From assembly GCF_001038455.1 (NCBI RefSeq), contig NZ_LDUY01000006.1, forward strand, positions 1 to 64,000: 64,000 bases of DNA, given 5' to 3'. The DNA comes from Fructobacillus sp. EFB-N1. Its GTDB lineage: Bacteria; Bacillota; Bacilli; Lactobacillales; Lactobacillaceae. A program made the position numbers and the translations under genes. The notes under the pieces are model-generated. The model was not told the DNA's origin. It did no database searches and saw only the letters and a program-made list of their open reading frames with translations. Positions within the stretch are counted from its first letter, which is position 1; each line of letters starts with the position of its first letter. Shown here in pieces: positions 35,474 to 42,862 of the stretch.

Positions 35474-36196
35474 ATGCTTGTTAGCCCAGCAATTCAAGAA
35501 AATTTTGATCAAGCAAAATCGATTGTTTTTATGACCGGAGCAGGGGTTTCGACCCTTTCTGGTATTCCAGATTATCGATCAAAAAATGGTGTTTATCAGG
35601 GACTCGACCTTGCGCCGGAGTATCTTTTGTCCGACCAGGCCTTTGCTGAAATCCCAGAAATTCAGTACAAATTTATGCAGGAAAATCTGTATTTTCCAGC
35701 TGCTAAGCCAAACTTTATTCATGAAAAGATGGCAGCTTTCACTAAGGTTGGCCGTGGCCGCATTATTACTCAGAATATTGATGATTTGGATATTGCTGCC
35801 GGTGCCCAAAAAGACCGACTGATTCGTTTTCACGGCTCGCTTTACGACTTGTATGTTCCTAAAGATGGCGCTAAGGCAACGTTGGCCGAGTACCAAAAAA
35901 GTCTGTATCGGTCGTCTGACCACGCCAAAATCAGGCCGGATATTACCTTCTATGGGGAGCAACCAAAGCACGTTGAAGAAACGATTTCCTGGGTACAGCA
36001 GGCTGATTTGGTCGTCGTTGTTGGGACGTCCTTTCGAGTCTATCCCTTTGCCGGACTTTTGGCTTATGCCAACCCAGCGGCAAAGTTAATGGCGGTTAAT
36101 TTGACTGCTATCCCGGTGCCGAGTCAGGTTGAGCAAATTGTGGGGGATGCGGGTCAGTTCTTTGAAGAACTGACGGTTAAGACCGCCTCTGAATGA
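35474..36196 (+). CDS. SIR2 family NAD-dependent protein deacylase lacking zinc cysteines
   Basis: A 240-residue sirtuin. MTGAGVSTLSGIPDYRS binds NAD, TQNIDDLD is the ribose block, FHGSLYD holds the catalytic His and VVVGTSFRVYPFAGLL the second NAD loop. Between FHGSLYD and DITFYGEQ, where most sirtuins have four zinc-binding cysteines, there is not one Cys. Activity therefore may be altered or the module is stabilised otherwise. GGAGGGGG precedes the ATG at 35474. Last gene of the ppx operon. Confidence 0.85.
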   Translation: MLVSPAIQENFDQAKSIVFMTGAGVSTLSGIPDYRSKNGVYQGLDLAPEYLLSDQAFAEIPEIQYKFMQENLYFPAAKPNFIHEKMAAFTKVGRGRIITQNIDDLDIAAGAQKDRLIRFHGSLYDLYVPKDGAKATLAEYQKSLYRSSDHAKIRPDITFYGEQPKHVEETISWVQQADLVVVVGTSFRVYPFAGLLAYANPAAKLMAVNLTAIPVPSQVEQIVGDAGQFFEELTVKTASE

Positions 36197-36214
36197 AAGT
36201 AAATGAGTTATTTT

Positions 36215-36246
36215 AAACCTTTGTCTTCAAGACGAAGGTTTTTTAT
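36215..36246 (+). terminator. terminator of ppx-mvaA-sirtuin operon
   Basis: AACCTTTGTCT, loop TCA, AGACGAAGGTT, then T run. Confidence 0.88.
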
Positions 36247-36295
36247 TTGTATTTTATATGAAAAAAGATTAATATGTTTTTCAGGAGGAAGTTTT

Positions 36296-37309
36296 ATGAC
36301 GAATGATCAAGGAGACAACCGGCAAAATGCCGCTGTTCATGCACCAAGAACACCGAGTCAACAAGAAACGCACGAACATCATCATGGGCATGCAGCACCG
36401 CAACAGTTATCACAAAAGCCCTATATTATCGGGATTACCGTAAATTTGATTTTTGTTTTAAGTGAGTTAGTCTTTGCGAAAATTGCCCACTCAACAGCCT
36501 TGTTTGCCGATGCCTTTCACAATCTTTCGGATGTGTTAGCGCTGGTCATTGCCTGGTTAGCGGTCCTCGTTTTTGCGATTAAGGCGACTAAAAAGAAGAC
36601 GTATGGCTGGCATAATGTATCGATTCTAGCTTCAATTTTTAATATGATTTTGTTGCTTTTTGCGGTTGGAACGATTTTTATTGAAGGGGTCCGCGACTTA
36701 ATTGCCCCGGGACAAGTTCATACAAATGGGACAATTATCACCATTGTGGCGGCAATTGGAATTGTGGTGAACTTGTCAACAGCTCTTTTGTTTAAGATTT
36801 CGGGTACGCCCGATGAACATGGCCACCAGCATGGCCAGGATTTAAATGCAAAAACAGCTTATCTACACTTATTATCGGATGCCGGGGTTTCAATTGGTGT
36901 CATCTTAGCTGGTTGGCTGATTGACCTAACTGGTTGGCAGCTGATTGATCCAATTGTATCGTTAATTATTGGGGTCATTATCTTGGCTTCTGCTTGGCCA
37001 GTCATGCGTGAAACGGTCAACCTGGCGATTAACGCGGTACCGGAGACAGTTAATGAGGTTGCCATCAGCGAGTATTTGGTCAACCAAGAAGGGGTGTTGG
37101 CCATGCACGACTTGCATATCTGGCCACTTTCAACTACCGAAACGGCGTTGACGGTCCATTTATCCGTTGATGATTACGTCTTTGATGACGACCACGGCCA
37201 GGATTTTTTAACTCGAATTGAGGATGATTTGAAAGCTGATTTTGCCATTCAACACGTCACAATTCAATTAGAAGCGGCCGAGCACAAAGAAAATTGTAAT
37301 GTGATTTAA
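36296..37309 (+). CDS. cation diffusion facilitator, zinc-type exporter (CzcD/ZitB-like)
   Basis: A 337-residue CDF protein with six helices. The two HxxxD metal sites in TM2 (HNLSDVLAL) and TM5 (HLLSDAGVS) are those of zinc-exporting members. The N-terminus has a His cluster (THEHHHGHAAPQ), and a second HEHGHQHGQD loop lies between TM4 and TM5. The C-terminal cytosolic domain reads MHDLHIWPLSTTETALTVHL. It exports zinc or similar cations with protons in exchange. AGGAGGAAG precedes the ATG at 36296. Confidence 0.9.
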   Translation: MTNDQGDNRQNAAVHAPRTPSQQETHEHHHGHAAPQQLSQKPYIIGITVNLIFVLSELVFAKIAHSTALFADAFHNLSDVLALVIAWLAVLVFAIKATKKKTYGWHNVSILASIFNMILLLFAVGTIFIEGVRDLIAPGQVHTNGTIITIVAAIGIVVNLSTALLFKISGTPDEHGHQHGQDLNAKTAYLHLLSDAGVSIGVILAGWLIDLTGWQLIDPIVSLIIGVIILASAWPVMRETVNLAINAVPETVNEVAISEYLVNQEGVLAMHDLHIWPLSTTETALTVHLSVDDYVFDDDHGQDFLTRIEDDLKADFAIQHVTIQLEAAEHKENCNVI

Positions 37310-37375
37310 GGGTGGTCGATTGGGCTGATTTACCCGATGAAGCCTTGAGTGAAGGTGAAATTTAATAAAAGAGAT

Positions 37376-37415
37376 AAAACGCCAAAATGACTGTTGTTAC
37401 GGCGTTTTTCTTTTG
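37376..37415 (+). terminator. terminator of CDF gene
   Basis: AAAACGCC / GGCGTTTT stem across a 16-base loop with T run. Confidence 0.75.
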
Positions 37416-37454
37416 AAATTTGAATCACTACCTGGCTGAAAAATCATTTTAGGG

Positions 37455-37482
37455 TTGACCTGAGCGCTCACCAGTGTATGAT
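37455..37482 (+). promoter_or_regulatory. promoter of mntH1 with palindrome in spacer
   Basis: TTGACC (37455-37460), 16-base spacer, TATGAT (37477-37482). The spacer holds the perfect palindrome TGAGCGCTCA (37461-37470), a possible repressor site. Confidence 0.7.
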
Positions 37483-37489
37483 TAACGAG

Positions 37490-37610
37490 AACTTAGGAAG
37501 ACCAATCGGGTTAACTAGCTTTCATAAGACTTCAAGTTTGTGCTTGGCGGACGTTATGAAAATTATTTAGCACTTGCATCCTTTTCGGCCAAAAAATTGT
37601 TGGCCTTTTC
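37490..37610 (+). ncRNA. structured leader RNA plus terminator upstream of mntH1 (riboswitch candidate)
   Basis: Shares with the mntH2 leader the blocks ACTTAGGAAGA (37491), TAGCTTTCATAAG (37515) and TTATGAAAATTATTTAGCACTTG (from 37554; written here as family blocks). TTTCATAA (37520-37527) pairs with TTATGAAA (37554-37561) around an inner CAAG/CTTG hairpin. A terminator GGCCAA (37587-37592) / TTGGCC (37600-37605) with T run follows, about 112 bases before the gene. This is the layout of a metal-sensing attenuator, but I know of no named family that it matches. Confidence 0.65.
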
Positions 37611-37721
37611 GGCATTTATTATATTTATACTGGCGCGAAAAGAAAATGATGATTTTCAAGACAATCTAATTCGTTTGACACCTTCCTGAGGAATCTAACT
37701 TTCCAAAGGAGAATCATTATC

Positions 37722-39125
37722 ATGATGGTACAACAAACCGCAGATAATCAGCCACATGGCGCATTGCTCATGCAAGGCGGCACTCAGAATAAAAGCTTGG
37801 AACAGGTGAACGGTACAATCGCCGTCCCGAAGTCCGGTTCGTTCTGGCGCCGCCTCCTCGCATTTTCAGGGCCGGGCGCATTAATCGCTGTCGGCTATAT
37901 GGACCCTGGCAATTGGGTGACATCCGTTCAGGGTGGGGCATCCTACCACTATCTCTTGATGTCGGTCGTGATGCTGTCAGCTGCTATTGGTATGCTGTTA
38001 CAGTATTTGGCTGGTAAATTAGGGATTGTAACCCAAGAAGATTTAGCACAGGCAACGGCTAAAAGAACGAAGAAGGCGACACGATATTTTCTCTGGTTCA
38101 TCACGGAGCTTGCCTTGATCGCAACAGATATTGCCGAAGTAGTTGGTGGGGCGATTGCCTTAAACTTGCTCTTTGGCTGGCCGCTCTTGCTGACCGTCAT
38201 CATGACGGCCTTTGATGTCATCTTATTGCTAGGGCTGATGAAGTTCGGCTTTCGTAAAATTGAAGCGATTGTCATGACCCTGATTTTAACGATTTTATTT
38301 GTTTGCTTATATTTGGTTTTCTTATCAAAACCTGATTTGGCAGGCGTATTTGGTGGCTTACTGCCACAAAAAGAAGTCCTTTCGACGCAGGCAATCCACG
38401 GATTGTCGAGCCCATTGTTCTTGACGGCAGGCATTATTGGTGCCACGGTGACACCGCACAACCTTTACTTGCATTCATCGATTGTTCAGACCCGCCAAGT
38501 TGATAAGGACAATCCTGCCGAAGTTAAAGAGGCGATTAAGTGGATGGCCTGGGATTCAAACGGCCAGTTGACCTTAGCCTTTATCGTCAATGCTTTGCTT
38601 TTAATCGTTGGAGCGGCTCTCTTTTATGGTCATGCCAACGAATTGGCATCATTCAAGGGCATGTACTTAGCTCTACAAAATCAGCAAATGGCGGGTGCAA
38701 TCGCATCGCCATTTCTCTCAACGCTGTTTGCGGTTGCGCTGCTGGCATCCGGACAAAATTCAACCATTACTGGTACCTTAGCCGGTGAAATCATCATGGA
38801 AGGTTTCTTACACTTTAAGATTCCGATGTGGTTGCGTCGCGTAATTACACGTGGCGTCGCGCTCATACCAGTGATTGCTATTGCTGTTTTGTATGGAGGT
38901 AACGAGCATGATTTGGATGCTTTGATTACTGGGACTCAAGTTTTTCTCTCCGTTGTTTTGCCATTTTCGATGGCACCGCTCCTGTATTTCACTTCCTCAA
39001 AGAAAATCATGGGGCAGTTTGTGAATAAAAAGAGCGTGACCGTCATTGGTTGGCTCTGCTTTATTGTTCTAACTGTGATTAATATTTGGCTGGTTTTGGA
39101 ACAAATGGGTCAGTGGTTTGGTTAG
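37722..39125 (+). CDS. mntH: Nramp family divalent metal transporter, paralogue 1 with Met-to-Thr in TM6
   Basis: A 467-residue Nramp protein with eleven or twelve helices. TM1 has the metal motif DPGN ([11 protein letters not shown]). TM6 reads [14 protein letters not shown]: the His is kept, but residue 244 is Thr where manganese and iron transporters have a metal-binding Met. In structurally studied Nramps this Met helps exclude calcium and magnesium, so this copy may have broader or different selectivity. AAAGGAG precedes the ATG. It is a separate unit from mntH2, with its own promoter and leader RNA. Confidence 0.9.
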   Translation: MMVQQTADNQPHGALLMQGGTQNKSLEQVNGTIAVPKSGSFWRRLLAFSGPGALIAVGYMDPGNWVTSVQGGASYHYLLMSVVMLSAAIGMLLQYLAGKLGIVTQEDLAQATAKRTKKATRYFLWFITELALIATDIAEVVGGAIALNLLFGWPLLLTVIMTAFDVILLLGLMKFGFRKIEAIVMTLILTILFVCLYLVFLSKPDLAGVFGGLLPQKEVLSTQAIHGLSSPLFLTAGIIGATVTPHNLYLHSSIVQTRQVDKDNPAEVKEAIKWMAWDSNGQLTLAFIVNALLLIVGAALFYGHANELASFKGMYLALQNQQMAGAIASPFLSTLFAVALLASGQNSTITGTLAGEIIMEGFLHFKIPMWLRRVITRGVALIPVIAIAVLYGGNEHDLDALITGTQVFLSVVLPFSMAPLLYFTSSKKIMGQFVNKKSVTVIGWLCFIVLTVINIWLVLEQMGQWFG

Positions 39126-39265
39126 GAAAAACGACAATGATTCTGATTTAATTTAGAATAATTCCTGTTTTTATTGTGAAAAATCAGAGGAAACCACAAA
39201 AAGATTAAGTGAATTTTAAATCATTGTTATTCGTTAAGCCTTGGTATAAAAGCCTTTTGGCCAAA

Positions 39266-39290
39266 AATGTTGCAATAGGTTTGCAACATT
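39266..39290. promoter_or_regulatory. perfect 10-bp inverted repeat upstream of mntH2 promoter
   Basis: AATGTTGCAA (39266-39275) and TTGCAACATT (39281-39290), spacer 5 bases, 13 bases before the -35. Strong operator candidate; mntH1 has no copy. Confidence 0.6.
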
Positions 39291-39303
39291 ACAAAAATAT
39301 CAC

Positions 39304-39331
39304 TTGACCTTAGAATTGTCAGGTGTAATAT
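39304..39331 (+). promoter_or_regulatory. promoter of mntH2
   Basis: TTGACC (39304-39309), 16-base spacer, TAATAT (39326-39331), same -35 and spacing as the mntH1 promoter. CACTTGAC and GTCAGGTG form a near-perfect dyad across it. Confidence 0.7.
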
Positions 39332-39339
39332 TTACTATA

Positions 39340-39506
39340 GACTTAGGAAGAAGTTATTGAGTTAAGTAGCTTTCATAAGCTTTCAACAACCAAGTTGAAT
39401 GAAATCCTTTATGAAAATTATTTAGCACTTGAAAAAAACAACACGTGGTAGACGGACCAGTCTGCCTAAATTTCAATGAGGTCAGGGTGGCAGACTGCCC
39501 TTTTTG
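39340..39506 (+). ncRNA. structured leader RNA plus terminator upstream of mntH2-usp (riboswitch candidate)
   Basis: Carries the same conserved blocks as the mntH1 leader in the same order. TTTCATAA (39371-39378) pairs with TTATGAAA (39409-39416), and the inner hairpin is TTCAAC (39382-39387) / GTTGAA (39394-39399), different bases but same fold as in mntH1. A terminator CAGTCTGCC (39458-39466) / GGCAGACTG (39489-39497) with CCC and five T follows, 71 bases before the gene. A relation to the published lacto-usp motif is possible because a usp gene follows, but unproven. Confidence 0.65.
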
Positions 39507-39576
39507 CTTTGGTCATTTTTTTCGAGTGAGAATTTGATTGCTTCGTCCCTAAGGAGAATTCCGAAGGAGAGATATT

Positions 39577-40965
39577 ATGGATAATCCCGTAAAGAAGAGC
39601 CATTCTCTTATCGAACACACGGGCGATAAGAGTTTGGAAGAAGTAAACGGCACAATTGAAGTGCCAAAGGGCGCCCCTTTCTGGCGGCGTTTGATGGCTT
39701 TCTCAGGACCTGGGGCCCTGGTTGCCGTTGGTTACATGGATCCAGGTAACTGGGTCACGTCAGTAGCCGGTGGTGCTTCTTACCACTACTTGTTGCTGTC
39801 AATTGTTTTGATTTCTTCACTGATTGCGATGCTTTTGCAATACATGGCTGGTAAGTTGGGTATTGTCAAGCAAGAAGATTTGGCTCAGGCTACTGGAAAC
39901 CGGACGAACAAGTTTGGCCGCTACTCACTCTGGATTATGACGGAGTTAGCGCTGATTGCGACGGATATTGCCGAAGTTGTCGGTGGTGCCATCGCCTTGA
40001 ACTTGCTCTTTGGTTGGCCACTTTTGGTCACAGTGTTCTTGACGGCCTTTGATGTTATCTTGCTGTTGATGCTGATGAAGTTTGGTTTCCGCAAAATTGA
40101 AGCGATTGTTATGACTTTGATTATGACCATCTTGGTTGTCTTCATTTACTTAACAATCTTGTCAAAGCCTGACTGGGCATCATTGTTCTATGGCTACGTG
40201 CCACAACCAAAGGTAATTTCACCTGAATCACTTAAGGGCTTGCAAAGTCCTTTGATCTTGACTGCTGGTATCATTGGTGCCACGGTTATGCCACACAACT
40301 TGTACTTGCACTCATCAATCTCACAAACTCGTAAGGTTGATCACGAAAACCCAGAAGAAGTTCATGATGCTGTGCGTTTGATGACTTGGGACTCAAACAT
40401 CCAATTGACGTTGGCCTTTGTGGTTAACACTTTGCTTTTGGTTGTTGGTGCTGCTTTGTTCTTCGGACATGCTCAAGAATTGGATTCGTTTAAGGCAATG
40501 TACAACGCCTTGGGTGACTCAAAGATTGCCGGTGCAATTGCATCACCAATCTTGTCAACGTTGTTTGCCCTTGCCTTGTTGGCTTCTGGACAAAACTCAA
40601 CGATCACTGGTACTTTGACTGGTGAAATTATCATGGAAGGTTTCTTGCACTTGCGTGTGCCAATGTGGCTCCGTCGTGTTATTACCCGTGGAATCGCCTT
40701 GGTTCCAGTTTTGGCTATTACCATTATTTACGGTGGTAACGAGGCCCAGTTAGATAACCTGATTACTGCCACACAGGTCTTCTTGTCAATTGCCCTGCCA
40801 TTCTCAATGGCACCATTAATCTACTTTACTTCTTCAAAGAAGATTATGGGCGAATATGCTAACAGTAAGTGGATTACTTGGACTGGTTGGATTTGTTTTG
40901 CTGTCTTGACTGCCATCAACATTTGGTTGGTTCTTGACCAATTCTTCCCACAATACTTCGGATAA
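39577..40965 (+). CDS. mntH: Nramp family manganese transporter, paralogue 2
   Basis: A 462-residue Nramp protein with [11 protein letters not shown] in TM1 and the canonical [14 protein letters not shown] in TM6 (Met238), so it should be the ordinary proton-coupled manganese importer. Codon use is markedly more biased (TTG, GGT, AAG) than in mntH1, suggesting higher expression. GAAGGAGAG precedes the ATG. A usp gene follows 56 bases later without a terminator between. Confidence 0.92.
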   Translation: MDNPVKKSHSLIEHTGDKSLEEVNGTIEVPKGAPFWRRLMAFSGPGALVAVGYMDPGNWVTSVAGGASYHYLLLSIVLISSLIAMLLQYMAGKLGIVKQEDLAQATGNRTNKFGRYSLWIMTELALIATDIAEVVGGAIALNLLFGWPLLVTVFLTAFDVILLLMLMKFGFRKIEAIVMTLIMTILVVFIYLTILSKPDWASLFYGYVPQPKVISPESLKGLQSPLILTAGIIGATVMPHNLYLHSSISQTRKVDHENPEEVHDAVRLMTWDSNIQLTLAFVVNTLLLVVGAALFFGHAQELDSFKAMYNALGDSKIAGAIASPILSTLFALALLASGQNSTITGTLTGEIIMEGFLHLRVPMWLRRVITRGIALVPVLAITIIYGGNEAQLDNLITATQVFLSIALPFSMAPLIYFTSSKKIMGEYANSKWITWTGWICFAVLTAINIWLVLDQFFPQYFG

Positions 40966-41021
40966 ATCAGTCAAGATAAACGAAGTCGTAACGATGTTCT
41001 AGCATTCACTGGAGGCAAATA

Positions 41022-41483
41022 ATGGCTGAATTAAAATTAGATGTAGAACCAAAGCAATTTAAGACAATTCTTGTTGGTGTTGATGAATCAGAACAAGGCT
41101 ATCACGCCTTGTCGAACGCGATTCACCAAGCCCGTGAAGATGATGCACAATTAATTATTGCAACAATTTTGGAAATGGGTGATTTGTCAACGATTTCCGC
41201 TTTGCACTTAGACTTCATCAAGGAAAAGCGTCAAGAATTGGAAAACAATCTGGCTAAGTACCGTGATTACGCACTTTCAAAAGGTTTGAAGAACGTGAAG
41301 GTTGTCTTCGATGATGGTATCAAGGCTGGTGAAATCTTGAATGATGAAATCGCACCACAGGTTGGGGCTGATTTGATCGTAGTTGGGGCTCACTCACATG
41401 AAGGCTTCTTTGAATCAATCGGTTCACAGGCTGCTTACATTGCCCGCAACGCTAAGATTTCTGTTTTGATCGTTAAGGATTAA
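41022..41483 (+). CDS. universal stress protein A family
   Basis: A 153-residue UspA domain protein. ILVGVDESEQGYHALSNAI opens the fold and VVGAHSHEGFFESIGSQAAYIARNA is the ATP-binding G-2x-G-9x-G(S) motif, so it should be of the ATP-binding class. It is co-transcribed with mntH2, a link between manganese uptake and stress seen in lactic acid bacteria where manganese protects against oxygen. GGAGG precedes the ATG. Confidence 0.88.
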   Translation: MAELKLDVEPKQFKTILVGVDESEQGYHALSNAIHQAREDDAQLIIATILEMGDLSTISALHLDFIKEKRQELENNLAKYRDYALSKGLKNVKVVFDDGIKAGEILNDEIAPQVGADLIVVGAHSHEGFFESIGSQAAYIARNAKISVLIVKD

Positions 41484-41490
41484 TTAGTTA

Positions 41491-41523
41491 AAAACTGGTA
41501 GCTAATGGCTATCAGTTTTTTTG
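41491..41523 (+). terminator. terminator of mntH2-usp
   Basis: AAAACTGGTAGC / GGCTATCAGTTTTT with TAAT loop region and T run. Confidence 0.8.
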
Positions 41524-41533
41524 TCTTCTATAC

Positions 41534-41585
41534 ATGAATAACTTTTCATGTTATTCTAAAACAGAACTTATGAAAAGTTATTCAT
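41534..41585. promoter_or_regulatory. paired ArsR-type operators before cadD
   Basis: A 16-base element (41534-41549, ATGAATAACTTTTCAT) recurs as its exact inverted complement at 41570-41585 with 20 bases between. Each arm is itself a partial dyad like SmtB/CzrA sites. They lie just before cadD and probably bind the repressor at 42227. Confidence 0.7.
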
Positions 41586-41601
41586 ATAAAAGGAGCAGCT
41601 G

Positions 41602-42219
41602 ATGACAGCGACATTGATCACAGGATTTTTTTCATATTTAGGAACAACATCTGACTACTTTGTAATTTTAGTTTTACTGTTTGCCACTTTTCGCAAGAAG
41701 TCGCAGGTGCGGCCGATCATTCTTGGCGCCTACCTCGGCAATGCTCTTTTAGTTGGGGCAGCTTTGCTGATTGGTGGGGTGCTAAAACAAATACCAGCTG
41801 AGTGGATTTTAGGTCTCCTGGGTCTGGTGCCGGTTGCTATCGGTGTAAAAAATTATTTCTCAAATGAGGAAGAAGAGGAGGGTGAGGCTTTTATTACCAA
41901 GGTCCAAGAAACGCCCAATCAGCGGATTGTTTTGACGGTCATTTTGATGACCATTGCTGGCTGTGGTGCCGATAACTTAGCGCTCTACATTCCTTATTTC
42001 TCGCTAGCTAATTGGGCAGCCTTACCAATCATCTTTTTGATGTTTACAGCAATTTTGACAATTTGCATTTTTTCGGCTTACCGATTGGCGAAGGTGCAGA
42101 AGGTTCAAGATCTTTTTGAACGCTATGGTGATTTAATGCAATTGCTAGTCTATGTGGCCCTGGGTATTTACATTTTATTTGATGCTGGAACAGTGACACA
42201 TTTACTTTCCTTGTTATAA
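41602..42219 (+). CDS. cadD: CadD family cadmium resistance transporter
   Basis: A 205-residue membrane protein with about five helices. TTSDYFVILVLLFA and CGADNLALYIPYF are the paired acidic-residue motifs of the CadD/LysE-like family, and an acidic loop (EEEEEGEA) lies in the middle. It confers cadmium (and perhaps zinc) resistance by export. AAAGGAG precedes the ATG. Its repressor gene follows after seven bases. Confidence 0.88.
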   Translation: MTATLITGFFSYLGTTSDYFVILVLLFATFRKKSQVRPIILGAYLGNALLVGAALLIGGVLKQIPAEWILGLLGLVPVAIGVKNYFSNEEEEEGEAFITKVQETPNQRIVLTVILMTIAGCGADNLALYIPYFSLANWAALPIIFLMFTAILTICIFSAYRLAKVQKVQDLFERYGDLMQLLVYVALGIYILFDAGTVTHLLSLL

Positions 42220-42226
42220 TAGGGAT

Positions 42227-42577
42227 ATGAAAAAAGATGTCCAACATGAATTGAGTATAATTTTCAAATTGCTGGGGTCGGAAAGGCGTCTGGCGATTTT
42301 AGCCCTGTTGCGCGAGAAGCCTTGTTCGGTTTCTGAAATCGTGGACCAGCTCTCGATGGAGCAGTCTGCCGTTTCTCATCAGCTACAAATGCTGCGAGAG
42401 GCGCAAGTCGTGACGGTGGAAAAAGTAGGGCGGTCCGTCTACTACCAGCTGAACGATTCCCATATCTTAACCTTACTCAATAATGCCGAGCATCACGTGG
42501 ACCACGTTTTGCGGCAAATGAGCCACGCTGAAGCGGTGGCTGAAGAGCAAGCTGAAACCAAGAAAAATCGTCAATAA
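42227..42577 (+). CDS. ArsR/SmtB family metal-sensing repressor, CzrA-like
   Basis: A 116-residue winged helix protein: CSVSEIVDQLSMEQSAVSHQLQMLREAQVV is the recognition helix-turn-helix and RSVYYQLND the wing. The last helix has Asp-x-His (NDSHIL) and His-x-x-His (AEHHVDH), the alpha5 sensor site of CzrA/SmtB, which detects zinc, cobalt or cadmium. There is no CVC-type alpha3 site. It should repress cadD and itself from the twin sites at 41534-41585. Confidence 0.88.
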   Translation: MKKDVQHELSIIFKLLGSERRLAILALLREKPCSVSEIVDQLSMEQSAVSHQLQMLREAQVVTVEKVGRSVYYQLNDSHILTLLNNAEHHVDHVLRQMSHAEAVAEEQAETKKNRQ

Positions 42578-42659
42578 AATTAATCAAAGAAAATGCATAT
42601 TTTTATTGACAGATCTGTCTGCCGTTGATATACTAATATAGTTGTGAAATACAGCAAAT

Positions 42660-42743
42660 GCCCTTGTGGCGGAATTGGCAGACGCGCTGGACTCAAAATC
42701 CAGTGGTGGCAACACCGTGTGGGTTCGACTCCCACCGAGGGCA
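42660..42743 (+). tRNA. tRNA-Leu (CAA)
   Basis: An 84-base class II tRNA: acceptor GCCCTTG / CGAGGGC, anticodon loop CTCAAAA giving CAA (reads TTG, the dominant Leu codon here), long variable arm TGGTGGCAACACCGT, T arm GTGGGTTCGACTCCCAC. CCA not encoded. Terminator at 42755. Confidence 0.95.
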
Positions 42744-42754
42744 TTCATGAGAGC

Positions 42755-42784
42755 AAACAGCTAACAAAGTTAGCTGTTTTTTTC
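42755..42784 (+). terminator. terminator of tRNA-Leu
   Basis: AAACAGCTAAC, loop AAA, GTTAGCTGTTT and T run. Confidence 0.88.
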
Positions 42785-42802
42785 TTACCCAAATAATCAA
42801 AG

Positions 42803-42842
42803 AGAAAGACCGCAACCATGTCATCATGAGTTGCGGTCTTTT
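42803..42842 (-). terminator. terminator of third ABC operon and nuclease
   Basis: AAGACCGCAAC / GTTGCGGTCTT stem, usable on both strands. Confidence 0.75.
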
Positions 42843-42862
42843 GATTGTAATTCAATTATTGA

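Noticed and set aside
37490-39506. yybP-ykoY manganese riboswitch before mntH genes
   Set aside because: The GGGGAGUA-type loop and partner loop of that family are not present; the shared element differs.
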